Shown piece after piece: positions 36,990 to 49,297 of a DNA stretch of 64,000 nucleotides; the stretch's first letter is position 1; every line of letters starts with the position of its first letter. The position numbers were made by a program, and so were the translations under genes. This DNA comes from Pyrrhoderma lamaoense (lineage: Eukaryota; Basidiomycota; Agaricomycetes; Hymenochaetales; Hymenochaetaceae). Where the stretch lies: contig NBAZ01000001.1 in NCBI GenBank assembly GCA_002794735.1, positions 3,224,001 through 3,288,000 on the forward strand, given 5' to 3'. The notes under the pieces were generated by a model. That model had not been told where the DNA came from. It saw only the letters and a program-made list of their open reading frames with translations, and ran no database searches.

Positions 36990-38925
36990 GAAGGTAAGAG
37001 AGACAGAGGCCTGTACACCACGAGGCGAGAAGACTCAGGTAAGATACACGAGGCTCCAGTGCTTGACCGCATCCCATCAAGCGTCGCGTAATAGTTACTA
37101 TTGGGGGCGTCTAAATGATATAGAACAGTACATATCGGGAGAGAGGATATACTCCAAAAAGCGTAAACTGTGAATTTACAGACATCGAAGTGCGCGATGA
37201 AGAAGTTTGAATACTAGCGCCGTAGTAAACACCGAAAAGGGTAAGTCCACCTCGCTTAACCTTCAGTTACATTGCAGATCTTTTGTTAGTGTATTAGCAT
37301 TGTTTTCATTCCGTCATGTTCACGCTGGGTGGCTGACTCAATATTGGATGATATCATGGGCTTACTCCTGCATGCTCTCGTGTCTATTCTCTCCTAGAGT
37401 TCTCATGCTGTCTTGACAGACTGGAGTAGATGAGAGCCCAGGTCTTCTGCCAGAAGCACGAGAATAGGTCTCATTCTTCTCAAGGCCTTGATTTGTGCCC
37501 ATATCTCGGCACTTGTCGGCAATGCGGAACAAACTTGAAATACTCTTACAGGACTTTCTTGGCTCTCAACATCCGCTCTTCGCATTGTTGCACCATCACG
37601 GAGTTGTGGGTTTGCGATTTGTGTATCTTGTTAGTAGCCGTTCAGGTAGAAATAGTTGCATAGGCACATACATGCTTACATATACACATACTTATCTTTC
37701 GGCCATGGGAATAGCACTCATGTATCTATTGTATCGACAGTGCTGCCGCTCCACCCCCTTGTATCTATCCGAGCCTAACATCTGTTTTTGTAATTTAGAT
37801 ACAAGGTAGTAGAGACTTCCTTTCATGGTCTTATTGGTCTTATTTCATGTTTCACGAATAGAGTCGACGCATCGCCTCAGGACAACAATCGACAATCGCA
37901 GACTTCTTCCGGATTCTCTGTCAATTATTAAACCGACTTCATTTCTACGGGATTCGTGCTCGAGCTTCTCCGCCATAGGCGGAAGGCCATTGTATAGGCT
38001 TATACCTAATCAGTTCAAACCCCGAAAGTTGTGCTCAAGATCCCTTCCCTTCCACTTGGTGTTATTATTGGCTGCCAATTTTGCAAGAATCGAAAGCACG
38101 AGTCGGGAAATGATGCATGTGGTAAATCGACTTCATCGTCCAATTTGTCCATAAATCAAAAGGACGTCCCTGGATCGGGATAACTCCTCGGTTTGGTGGT
38201 GCTTACCTTGAAAGTTTTTCCTCTTTTGCTTTTGCTGACTCGTAATTATTAAATGTGTTTGTTATAACCCTGACGGATCCATCCGAGATTTGTTCCTAAC
38301 GGAAACGAAACATGAAGTCGATGAAACCCACTTCTATTATGGCATGGCGATCAAGCGGAGGTTGGCTAGTCTAGAGCAGAATCTCTATGGAAATTAAGTT
38401 GAGAGTGATCAAAATGCTCGGACTGAGAAGAATCGTGTTTATCCTATTCCCTGGCCAATAGTGTCATCGAATCAGAGGTTAATTACGTAATATTACACTA
38501 CGGATGCTACTAAAAATAATTTATCAACAGGTACAAGAGTCGCAAAGACAAGACGATCCTACAGATGAGCATAAAGAAGAACACACCGGAATCATAGAAT
38601 AGAGCAGTAGCGGTGCCTATGATGAGCCTGGCAGTGTGGTGCGTATACAGATATGGGTAAATCGGATATATATGTCCTTGCATCATTGTTATTGATATAT
38701 AGTCTTGCGTATATAGTATTGTCAAATCAGCAACAGACCACCACCACATCCACATCAGGAAAGACGTAAATGAATGTGCTGGAGGTATTTGAGTAAGAAG
38801 TTGTAGATGAGAAAGAAGTGGGAATCACGCCGAGGAGCTTCGCTTCGTCTTATCAATCGGGAGAATATCAGCACATTCTATTGATTCGAAATGTGGAAGA
38901 ACTAAGTATTCTTCTTCTTCTCATA
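36990..38925. other. Gene-free stretch between IES1-A and the F-box gene
   Basis: About 1.9 kb. Several plus-strand open frames of 60-110 codons exist (37207-38154) but show no domain, no conserved spacing and no splice-consistent extension. I see nothing else here beyond the IES1-A promoter next to 36990. Confidence 0.45.
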
Positions 38926-39863
38926 TTATACGCCATGCCTATTGCGATGAATGAGCGTATAAGAGAACTTGGGATTCGCCTTTGACTTCACGAAATTTGT
39001 TATATCCCCTGGTACTTTGTGCGAAGATAAGTCGATGCACACGTTTTGCAAAGAGTCAAAGGAAAGTTCAAATAGGTCAAGAAGATGGCCAGATGTCACC
39101 TCAGACAATTCGTTAGTTTGAGTGAAAGAGAAAGTTCGAAGGCAATTCCAAGATGCAGGGCTACAAAGAAGTGCGGGGAGTACACCGGAAGCATCCGAGA
39201 ACTCGACATTAGCAAGGCAAAGTTCTTCAAGCCTGCATCCAGAAATCGTAGAAGAACATCCTTCCATTACGCTATCATATCCGAAATGGGAATCATCAAT
39301 CTCGAGAACAAAGGGCCCAATTATATAAAGACATTTCAGAGCACTGAGGCGGGTCGCCAGTTCTCCATCCCATACGATTGTAGCACTTGGAGACAGTATA
39401 TCATCTAAGTGTGAGTCTGCTTGCGGGTAAGACCTAATCTGAAGTGTGGTGATCGTATGAGGAAAAGAGATGCCACGCAGAAATCGATGTACCCCATAGG
39501 CAAGATCACCAGATAGTGTTAGCATCTCGACGCGCACTAGAGCAAGAAGCCGAGATACTCCAGGACATATCCAGGAAGATGTTCATTTCCATTGTCTCTG
39601 GACCTATTCAGGAGGTATCTATCGTGAGATGGACGGATATCTAGTGCGTTAATGATAGATATGAGGTCTTGATTTTCACTCAGAGAGCGAGCAAGTAGAT
39701 GGCATGCTCGATATGAGTATAGTAAAGGACTTCTGTAAAGATGTTTACGTGCAGGTTGTAAGAAGGCGGAAGAGACGCGAGCAATGCGAACCAAGTCGCG
39801 TGCCCAGAAATGATCGTAACTATCAAGGATAAGATAAGCAACGTCTTCTAAGGCATGAGACAT
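38926..39863 (-). CDS. F-box-like protein with LRR-type C-terminal half, apparent frame break
   Basis: Start ATG at 39863. The N-terminus (ALEDVAYLILDSYDHFWARDLVRIARVSSAF, split by reading) resembles the degenerate F-box common in basidiomycetes, followed by LQPARKHLYRSPLL. The second half (from about 39535 down) has leucine-rich spacing: TLQIRSYPQADSHL, LSALKCLYIIGPF, RLEELCLANVEFSDAS, CLRTFSF, SLQNVCIDLSSHKV. It ends HRNRHGV. The first frame stops at TAG 39539-39537 while the second runs open through the same point (VRVEMLTLSGD), so one base is probably missing here. Joined, the protein would be about 310 residues. F-box proteins of this class are thought to be SCF ubiquitin-ligase adaptors; the target is unknown and such families expand lineage-specifically. 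Confidence 0.68.
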
Positions 39864-40273
39864 CCTTAATTTGTTGTGTAATGTAATAGATGAGAGAGGT
39901 TAGTGGTCAAAGACATGATCAATGGTAGAAGTTTGTATGGGCATGAGGGTCAAGCGAGGCGGCCGCAAACACGCGAAGACACGCGAGAGACATCTACAAA
40001 CTCACGCCAAGCTTTCATGCTTTAACATCGATATTCTCATATTCTTCATCTAGAGGACCATCTCTCGTCGTCCAAATCGACTGAAAAGCACCTGCAGCAA
40101 TGATTTCACACTTCTGGATCCGGTACAAAACCTGAATACTCTTTTTATATCAATCTCCGTCACGTGCGGGTGCATACTAACATGGGATGATTCACACACC
40201 GAGCCGCAGACCGGTGTACACGCACTTGCCCTGGAGTAAGCAGGTTCGAGTGAGCGCCCTCCATCCTGTTCCA
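39864..40273. promoter_or_regulatory. Divergent promoter region, F-box / acyltransferase
   Basis: 410 bases between two head-to-head start codons. GGCGGCCGC-like GC-rich patch at 39956-39965. No specific motif assigned. Confidence 0.35.
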
Positions 40274-41918
40274 ATGGCTCCCAGACAGCCGTTATACTCA
40301 ATTCCTATCAAGTCAAGGCCCACCAAGACTTGGTTTCAATTAATACATGGCTGTCTTTCTGCCATCCTCTTTTTGGCGGGATGTACCATGATTAATGCCA
40401 CACAACTGCTCTTTGTAATGCCTCTTAGATTGATTCCGGATAGGCGTGCCCTTGAGCTCCATGAAGCCGGTGTGAAATATACGAAACACTCATTTGGTGT
40501 ACTTATTAGTGAGTGAGACTCTTATAAGAGGTTGTGCAATGAGATTGATTAGGAAACAGCGCTCTTATGTCAAGTATTTGCTCCTACTACTCTGAGAGTC
40601 ACATTTGAAAGCGAAGGTATTGGTGCGTTTACTAAGGAAGATATAGAGAAATACGTTCTACGCGATGCCAGTGGAGATTTGTCTGAATTGAGGTTACCTA
40701 AAAAGCTGGTCATTATTGCAAATCACCAGGTGCTTCTTAATATTTCATGTGCCTTGTTATGAGCTAGATCTTTTTGGTTAGATATACGCAGACTGGTGGT
40801 ATGTATGGTGCTTAACATATTTCATGAATATGCATCGTGAAGTCCTTATCGTACTCAAGAGGAGTCTCATGTGGGTCCCTATCCTTGGATGGGTAAGTCA
40901 TATTTAATTTCGCATAAATGTTATCACATCATACTTAATTCAGGAAAGGGTATGCAAGTATTCCGTTTTATTTTCCTGACCCGCTCATGGGCATCCGACA
41001 AACATTATCTTGTTCAACGCCTTGCAAAGCTTGGTCGTAAGGCGCAGCTTGAAGATACACCTCTAGCTTTTATAATCTACCCTGAAGGAACTTTAGTATC
41101 GAATGATACTCGTCCGATCAGCAAGAAATACGCTGACAAACTAGGGATTGTGAGTCTCGCAACTATTCTTAGCAATCAAACTGCATAAAGTTGATGCCCC
41201 TTACGCAACCTGTGATATTAGCCAGATATGACGCATACTCTCCTACCACGGTCTACTGGACTTCACTATTCATTGCGTGCCCTGTCACCACGCGTTCCCG
41301 GTTTGAAGCTTCTAGACATTACTGTTGCTTACCCAGGTCTGCACTAACTTACCTCGTGTTCATGAAGATCAGCTGTACTCATATACAATTTCAGGCATTC
41401 CTCCAATGGATTATGGCCAGGCGTACTATACTCTTCGGTCTATCTTCATGGACCGTGTTCCTCCACCAGCAGTTCACATGCACTTGAGACTCTTCGACGT
41501 CGCTTCCAATGTTCCAATCGGAGATCTCTCGGGTGCAAACCCAACGGTGACTCCCCCATCTGCTCCTGCTTCTTCTACTCCATATCTCTCTTCTTCTCCG
41601 AAGGCTAATGGGAATGCCGTCCCCGTATTGACAGCGGTGGAAGCCGACCCACCAGAAAAGGAACGTGGAGACTTTGATGAATGGCTTCGAAACCTTTGGC
41701 GTATCAAAGATGACAAGTTAGATGGATTCCATCGTTCTGGCCCCGGTCCATTTAATGCAGATGGCTACTCGGAGTGCGATGATGAGAAGATGTTTGCATC
41801 GGGTCTTCCGGTTGTTGAAATCCCAGTGAAACTACGTAGCCCTCTTGAAGCTCTTGACGCTTACTGCTTCTTTGGACCTGCGTTGATTGGATATCTATGG
41901 AAAAGGATCTCAGCCTGA
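40274..41918 (+). CDS. 1-acyl-sn-glycerol-3-phosphate acyltransferase family protein (PlsC/LPLAT)
   Basis: ER-membrane acyltransferase of phospholipid synthesis or remodelling, about 430 residues, resembling the Cst26/AGPAT5/LCLAT group. Start ATG at 40274 (MAPRQPLYSIPIKSRP), chosen over an upstream in-frame codon because the N-terminal membrane segment (IHGCLSAILFLAGCTMINATQLLFVMPL) follows closely. The catalytic HX4D box is split by an intron (IIANHQ, then IYADWWYVW). Later boxes are GMQVFRFIFLTRSW, IIYPEGTLVSNDTRP and LLPRSTGLHYSLRALSP, then VPGLKLLDITVAYPG. IPPMDYGQAYYTLRSIFMDR and VPPPAVHMHLRLFDV follow. A Ser/Pro-rich insert separates this from FDEWLRNLWRIKDDKLDGFH. A second membrane segment lies near the end (CFFGPALIGYLWKRI). 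All introns are short GT-AG and no frame break was found. Confidence 0.88.
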
Positions 41919-42855
41919 AATTATATATTTTTCTCTATAGATTGGGTTATTATATAGGCTCTTTTTCCATTTCAGTTTTTCGTCTAACCCTCTCATAGAC
42001 ACGACGAGGTGGATTTTGTGGGTTATTTAAGTATTGATTGGACTTTGTACTCCATATGCACCGCCTGTTCAACGATTGTTCACACTCACGCAACTTATTC
42101 CTTATCTCTCTGTTCAGCCGTAGTTTCTGTAATCCATGGTATTCATGCTGTATTATCCTATGAACTCCGTTCTTGTGATCTAATTTTTTACTCTGTACAA
42201 GTATCTTCATTACACTTGATCTTTACTAACGGATTTATTATCTTCGCTCTTTACTAACTCGAACGTAATTCAACACTATGAAGCATTTAAACTTACACGG
42301 ATAAGTTAATAGTACACTTCGCATACATAGATCGACAGTAACGATAGCTAAATATGGAGCTTATAAAACTGATACAATGCTTAGCAGTTAAAAACGAAAG
42401 ATAGTTGAATGGTGGATAAGAGGTGCAAAGTTGGGAAAGTAACGAAAGAAGGCCCAAAAAGGAGAGAAGATTGTCAGCGCTAGATGAACCAAGGCTGATA
42501 TTTGAAGGAACTACTGATATAAGATACGAAAGATGCGAAGGAGGGAAAAGAGAGCCATTTAAATAGCAAAGTTCATATGTACATTGATGTTTTTGTATTA
42601 AGAAAAACTTTATAAAAAGAGGAAGGAGTCTGTCCACTTCCATGAGTTCAGAAGTCTTATCCAAAAGGAGTAAAGAAGTATAAAATTAAAGTCCTTTATC
42701 TTAATAAGAAGGCTAAAATGCACAATCATTAGTCAATAGAAGAGGTCGTTATCTTGTCATTACTATCTCTTCGTTCACCGCTCTCTATTTCACCACTATT
42801 GCGTTCATCGTACTAAACTCCTCTTAATGTTCCTTACTCCCGATGTTTGCTCTCC
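41919..42855. other. Intergenic, convergent 3' ends
   Basis: Between the acyltransferase (plus) and the membrane protein (minus). Short open frames on both strands, none with domains. Confidence 0.5.
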
Positions 42856-44906
42856 TCATGACCTCTCGGCCACCTGATAAGCACCGTTAGCTGAGACTCC
42901 TCCGTAAGAAGAGTACTGCTGCTGCTGCCGTTGATACTGTAACTGAGTCTGCGGCTGCGGAGTACCGAATGCTTGAGGGGAATTAGGATGGTCAAACCCG
43001 TAAGTGGCTGGAGCCACCCCATTGCCATAACCAGTCGCGCGCTCTTGAACGCGTCTCTGAGCTTCGGCGACGTAAGGATTAACACGAGCATCAAGCTCCA
43101 AGTTCGCGCCCGCATCCCCAAGCCCTGGACCGCCGTATCCCGTTCCTGTGTATACGTTTCCGGGTTGCTGTGGCGCCACAAAAGATGTATCTCCCGATGG
43201 GCCAGGTGCGATGTCTTCCGTGAAGCGTACGGTTTTCATCATCAGTGCTGGAGGAATAAAAGGTGATACCGGATCTGGAGGTGTGAATGACTTCATCTCT
43301 TCCCAAACACCGCTTGCACGTGAAGCGGCCGCAGTGGGATCTCGGGACCGGCCACTGGTATTTCGTATGCTTGGCTGTTGTTGCATATCTGTGCTAGTGT
43401 ACTGGTAAACCATTTGCGACTCTGACTGGAATCGCACTGGTTCACTCGATGAAGTTTGGGTGTTCTGTGGGACTACTGAAACAGAGTTGACGGATGGTGA
43501 TCTCGATACTTCAGGAACGTGTGGTCCTGAGACAGTTATTGAAGGCAAGTCATTGTGAATAAGGCGAGGAGTCGTTCGTGGCATATCATACGCAAGGTAA
43601 GAGGGGGCACTTGGCATTGTTTCGCGTCGAGCAGCTTGTTGTACTGAGTTTGCATTCGGACTTGGGTAAGGGGGAAATGTTGGTGACTCTGCCTGTCTTT
43701 GAGCAAGTACAAGAGGTCTAGGGAATGCTTTATCCCTTCCGGATTGACCAAATCTACCGCTATTTGGAGTCTTCACTTCATGCATCTCTTTCCCCTCTGG
43801 TCCAACCCATTCCTTACGATTCGCTCCTTTCTCTCCAAAGAAACGAGTAGCCCAGTGACCTTCGATTGAAGTAGGCGCAGTTCTCCTCCGCTTACGGCGG
43901 CGCATGAAATACATCAAGGCGAAAAGTGTAGTGAAAACTACAAAGAGAACGGCTATAATTATCCCTGCAAGGCCCCATGGATGTGCACGTATAGTCTGTG
44001 CGAATGACCCTCCACCACTGGTAGATTTTTGTGAGCTGCCATCAGTTCCCGATGAAGAAGCTGCTTCAGAGGTCGTGGCGGATGTGGCGGATGTTACTGC
44101 TAAAGATTCGAGTGGCGATGAGCCTGAATCATCACCATTTACGCCCAACATGAGTGTGAACGTCGGTGCGGAATTACTTGAAGCTGTAGTAGAAGCGCTT
44201 GTCGAAGTCGACGTTGAAGACACTCCTAACGTGGGTTCAGAATCAAAGGGATCAAAGGAGCCTTTTGTTAATGCTGTGGTACTTTGCATATATAGCTGAG
44301 TACCTTAGCTTACCTACTTCGTCACGTATGGTGACAGTCAGTGAATCTAAAGTTATAACTCCCGTGGAGTTGAATCGTTTATCACCGACATTGAACACTT
44401 CAAGTGTATGGGTTACATCAGGATCTAAATTTACTTTTGAGAACAGTATCTATTATTGTATATTGATATTTGTTACTGATGTGATTGTTAAAATTGGTGT
44501 AACACTCACTGTAGGGTCACTAGAAGGTGATTCATTATGTGCGTCAAAGAAATCTTGAATCTTTTGTGAATCACAGTCTAGACATGTTTCATAAAGAGAT
44601 CCAGACGAAAGTTGGAATCCATGATAATACACAGCCACTGAGTTGACTACAATTTACCATGTCGAAACATTAGGATCAAACTGTTTTTCAAGGTCAACAA
44701 GAGTTCTAGAGCTTACCAGGCAATTGAATCGTGACATTATCCCCAAGATTCCTCGCAAATTGAAACGATCCTCCACTGGCTTGTGACACCTCCTCCTTAT
44801 CCCAGCCCTGAGAATACTTCAGAGAGGAGTCGGTGTCGTCGATAGTAACGTTTCTTAAAACAAAAGAAGGCGATGAGCTAGATGGCTCGGGTGAAATAGA
44901 AGACAT
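42856..44906 (-). CDS. Single-pass membrane protein with lectin-like ectodomain
   Basis: About 620 residues. The ectodomain reads FVLRNVTIDDTDSSLKYSQG, GGSFQFARNLGDNVTIQLPG, VAVYYHGFQLSSGSLYETCL, LDCDSQKIQDFFDAHNESP, VNLDPDVTHTLEVFN, STGVITLDSLTVTI. This is the jelly-roll-like arrangement seen in many basidiomycete surface proteins. A Thr/Ser/Ala stalk leads to one transmembrane helix, LAGIIIAVLFVVFTTLFALM, and a basic stop-transfer (RRRKRRR) near 43890. The cytoplasmic tail of about 330 residues is disordered, Ser/Pro/Gln-rich. Orientation (outside to inside) follows the positive-inside rule. Start used is ATG 44906, but the frame continues upstream through a hydrophobic run that looks like a signal peptide without an ATG (see findings). 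I infer a cell-surface sensor or wall-anchoring role; the ligand is unknown. Confidence 0.72.
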
Positions 44907-45776
44907 CACTAGGATAAAAAGGACAAGGACTCGGGCTGCTCCGCAGACCCAAGGGTGGGACGCGAAAGAAAGAAAGAAAGAAAGAGAAATAAAAAAGGGG
45001 GGAACACGACCTACATGGAACAGCCTGAATAACTAGTGCTCTTGTTTAAGAGTATGCATATTTTTAGGATAGTATATCAAACGAGGCTTCACTTGTCCTG
45101 AAAGAAAAGGTTTGATTTTTGGCATTTCATCAAAAGTTGCCAGAGAATGGGCGCCTCTGTGAGCGCGGTACTAGATTTCAGCGAGTGTGCTGGACAGTTA
45201 TTAAAAGGTACGCGAAATGTAGACAGTCAAGGCAGGGTAACAAGACAGATTGGCGCAGCGTAAGTTGATGGTAGTTACAGCCGAGGGTGAAGGCTGTGAT
45301 CTATGGGTCTGTCAAGCATCCTTAAAAGGTAATGTTGGGTGTTGTTGTACACACGGTTTCCCTGATGAGGAAAGCGAGCCTACAAGGATAATAGATAACA
45401 CTGGTCCGATGTCTTTATGTGAATTGAGTAGTTGTAACTTGTAAAGTTCCCATAATTTCCGCCCGAATTTGAGGTCGTGCGAGCCGAGCTCATTTCTAGA
45501 GATATTAGGTGAGAGTAATTCGAGTCTTTATGAGAACCAACATGATTGAAGTAGTGGCAAATGATCTGATTTACTATTTGTAAGATTAGAACAGGCGTTA
45601 ACACGACCTATACCTAAGTAAGTTAATGCACGTACTTGACGTATTTAAGAGAAATCTCAGCATAAAATATAAATACAATGATTTCCGTGAATATTCTAAG
45701 AACAGGAGGAGCCTCAAAGATGGTGATGGTTACAAATAAGGAGTATTTGTGGCTATGTGCTTGAGCATTGTGCGTA
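44907..45776. other. Upstream region of membrane protein and of IES1-B
   Basis: Divergent 0.9-kb region. It includes the (GAAA)n repeat and a possible missing signal-peptide exon next to 44907. No other gene seen. Confidence 0.45.
44964..44985. repeat. (GAAA)n repeat
   Basis: Five tandem GAAA units just upstream of the membrane protein gene. Confidence 0.85.
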
Positions 45777-48040
45777 ATGAAGCGCGCCTCTCGTCCAACA
45801 ACGCTCAGGACCTCTGTGGCCGGTAGCGAGGTTCAGTATGTCTACAAAAGAGTACTCATTTCTCTCTTTAGTATCGAAGATAGACAATGTACTCATCCAA
45901 CGCTTTCTTATAGGAGCACACCAAAGCCTACTGCTAGCGGAAGCTCTAGGAGGAACTACGCTTTTAAAGGGACGGATGGTTCACCTCTTATGCGAAAGGA
46001 CATCCAATTTGATCTGCTACAAGCCATTTTCAGTGATCAGAATGCTGTTTTTACCGATCCATTCACAACTAATGAAGTCAGGGATCAGAAGTACACCTTC
46101 CGGGACTTGTATATCAGTGCTCTCGTCCATTCACCCAGGAGCTCAAAAGCCGTCCGGGACAAAATCAGCGAGTCTGCTCTGTTTGGGACAGAATTCGCAA
46201 TGCTCTCCTTACTAGCAAATGTCGGTAGGATAAGTACAACGATGGCGTGTGAGTGATAACAAAACGTACTCGTTCCTGACCGACTGACGGACAGAATCCT
46301 TGAAACTCTTCGTTTCTATGACCGCTGATGCACCGCCCTAACGTCAACTTCTCTGTATGATGTTTATCTATATCTTGCTTGTAGTCTTCCCGGAAACACG
46401 TACGACACTTAGAAGTTATCATCCCATTCCCGCTCTATCAAATAGTGACGGTAATCTGCAAGATGCACCTCGCATCAAAAACACACTCAAAGCATGTGTG
46501 ATTCCTGATGTTGAGGCTAAAGGTGCTCCGACTACTCCGAGTGATATACTCCTACAAGGGGTAAGTTATATAGCTCACACCAGTTGTCTATTCAAATATT
46601 CTAAAGTTGAAAACTGCCGACAGCATGGGGGACGCATTCCTACTACAACTATCACGAACCTGATCTTCGTCCTGACTGTCCATAGTGGAGTAAGTCCCTA
46701 ACTTCTACTTCCCCTCGGATCTGCTCACACAAGTGCGCTTCCGATAAAAAGAAAGCACATGCCTAATGTCATTTATTTCTCTCTTCTCAGGCAGTAGGCC
46801 GGACACACTTCGAAGACGACTGCGGCATCGAATTCACCGAGCTCTTCTCTTCAATTCCCGTGCCCTCAGCTGAACGTGCCCGCGTATTTTTATGGCTTTG
46901 TTACTATTACCTTGAAGCTCCTGGGTCTCCGAACCCTTTTGCGGATAACACAAACATTGCGAACAACGAATCGGACGCAACACGCGCTCCAAGTATGCGA
47001 TTGCGTACTGCCGAAGAGATGGCAGCCCTTCCTCCAGAGAATGTAGACCCACCAGAAGAAATAGAGCGTGCTCAGAAACTAGCCGAACAACGCCGAAACT
47101 TCATTTCGAAGGAAAGGGCGAATGCGATTGCTCGTGAGGAGGGTATTCAGTCGGAAAAAAGTGCGGAAACGACTCCTGGTCCTACAGGTACTGGACCTAC
47201 TCCTGTTGCCCCTATCAACGCACCGGTGAACAAGTCATCGAGAGGCAAGAAGAACCATGGCACACTAATTTTGGAGCCTCCTGCTCCTCGAGGTAATATG
47301 GTCTTCTATATCGAGCATGTTTTTGATAAGGCGTTCACTCAAAGAAATATCTTCGTCATCGCTTGTATTCATTTACAGGTCGACATGCTAGAAGCAAGGA
47401 AGCTTTACGTGCAAACCAGATGGAATCGTCCCACTCGACGAATGTAGGAGACCCATATCCATACCCACAACATCTGACTGCTCCCGTACAAAGTGGTAGT
47501 GCAAGTATGGCAGGGAAGTCGAAGACGGGTCGTCGAAGGGGAAAACATAATCAAAATCAGCAGTATGAAATGGTATACTCTCCTCCATCCCCGGAGCGAA
47601 CGATGTTTGAACGTGAGTGCTTCCCCCCCTCTTTTCTTAATCTACTACCTTTAGACTCAGAGTTTGATAACTTGACTCTTCTCTAATCGATTCGATCATC
47701 ATATCTCATATCTCGTTCATCACCTTGTATTCTCGGATTAAACGGAATCGCATGCAGAGGCATGGCATGTTATCAATCGCACGGATGCGTTAATCAACTC
47801 GGATGATGAACTTGGCGATGAGCACGTCCGTTTAGATTGCAGTAAGCTTTAAACTTTGTTTTCCCTTTGCGTGGGTTTTTAATCTAGGTACTCATTTAAA
47901 TCACTTGTTTTTCATCCCTCACACGTTATCCAGTTCGTCGGCTCGAAACTTTAAACCGTATCAGAGGCAAACCTCCTACTCCTGAGAACGGCCAAAATGA
48001 GCATCAGCCCTCTGTTATGGAGGTTGATGCTAATTGGTAA
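45777..48040 (+). CDS. INO80 complex subunit Ies1, diverged copy B
   Basis: Second Ies1-family gene, about 480 residues. First ATG of the long frame at 45777; the N-terminal exon structure before RRNYAFKGTDGSPL is uncertain. Core blocks are RKDIQFDLLQAIFSDQNAVF, TFRDLYISALVHSPRSSKAV, SLLANVGRISTTMA, FFPETRTTLRSYHPIPALS, DGNLQDAPRIKNTLKACV, TTTITNLIFVLTVHSG, RTHFEDDCGIEFTELFSSI, RARVFLWLCYYYLE. C-terminal exons give PENVDPPEEIERAQKLAEQR and GTLILEPPAPR. WHVINRTDALINSDDELGD and RRLETLNRIRGKPPTPE follow, ending DANW. It departs from the family consensus at several residues that copy A keeps (for example TLKACVI for CLKAALL). No frame break. INO80 membership is inferred; it may be a subfunctionalised paralogue. 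Confidence 0.83.
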
Positions 48041-49297
48041 AGTTATCACTGATTGTTTTCAGAAACTCATACTAGTTCTTTGTGCTTTCTATTGATGGGT
48101 GGTTTTTCTTGATGCCTCTCAGCTGTTTAATCATGTATTTTGGGCTGGCAATAAAATGTGTATAATTCCTTTGTCTCAATCGCTTTTCATCGCTCTCCTC
48201 CAATTTTGATCATTCTTGTAGTTACTTATCATCAATCACATCACGTAAAATAATATGAAATAGCAATTCATTATTCAACTATTAATTTTTCATATTTCAC
48301 CTCTTCTTATGCACCGTGCCTTGTAACATAGTAAATTCAGTTGCTCTGTTCTCGACACTCTACACTGTTTTAGTCTCTTCTTTCTTACTTTTCTTTAGAT
48401 TGTAGATCCATTTCCACTAAGTACATTCTTGACAAACTACGGAGGAGAGTTAAATGTAAGAATATAACAAGAACAGAGCAATATAAGAGAGAAAAGGAGA
48501 AATGGGTACTTTTGCTTTGATAGTTATCCACAACAAGTGAAGATTGTACATGAACTTTTGAGTTATGGAGAAGCAATGGAGAGATCGGGAAAAAGGATGA
48601 GGGATGGGGTGAGGGAGAAAAAGGTGAAGGAGAAGGGAAAAGCGGAAAGGGGAGAAACGGCAAAGGTCAACGGGAAAAAAAGAGATCCAAGAAAGTAATA
48701 ATGTAAAAGAGAGAGAATGAAAGAAGATCCACCGGAAAACAGTTATAATAGTAGTAGTATGTATGTTGTCTTGACACTAAGAAAGACGGAAGAGAAAAGA
48801 GAGAGAAAGAAAAGTGAAAGTCTAGGATAAAGACTTGGGGATAAAGACGAAGTAATGTAATAGGTATAAGTGCTGCCTTGGTATCACAAGCTGAGAAAAA
48901 AGGAAATTATGGCAACTTGAATTGAGAAGCTATGCAAACAACAGTGAAAAAAACGAAAGGTGTCAAAAATAATGTGGCCCCAAAACAGAATCAGCAAAAA
49001 GGATAATGAGAGTACTAATATGAAGATAAAGAAGAAGGGAAGGGAGGAAGGGGATAAGTATCAAGAGATGCGAAAGGGGGGAAGACAAACTACAAGAACG
49101 AACGGATAAGAAAGGTGAAATTATGGGGAAAGGCGCAGAAAAAAGAGAAGGGAAAAAGTATCGCAGAGGTTTAGAGTCTCCTTCTCCCCCCCTCCCCCCT
49201 TCTCGCTTCCATCCACATTTTTGACTAAATTTTACACACGACGAGCAAGGGTAGCCCCAAGAGAGAAAAAGACAAAGAACATACACGCTTGGCTAGA
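48041..49297. other. Intergenic, convergent 3' ends, purine-rich
   Basis: Between IES1-B (plus) and the hydrolase (minus). Strongly purine-rich on the plus strand at 48420-49180, which makes pyrimidine-coded phenylalanine/serine ORFs on the other strand; these are not genes. Confidence 0.55.

Noticed and set aside
48385..49286. Pyrimidine-coded open frames on the minus strand
   Set aside because: Artefacts of the purine-rich plus strand; no domains.
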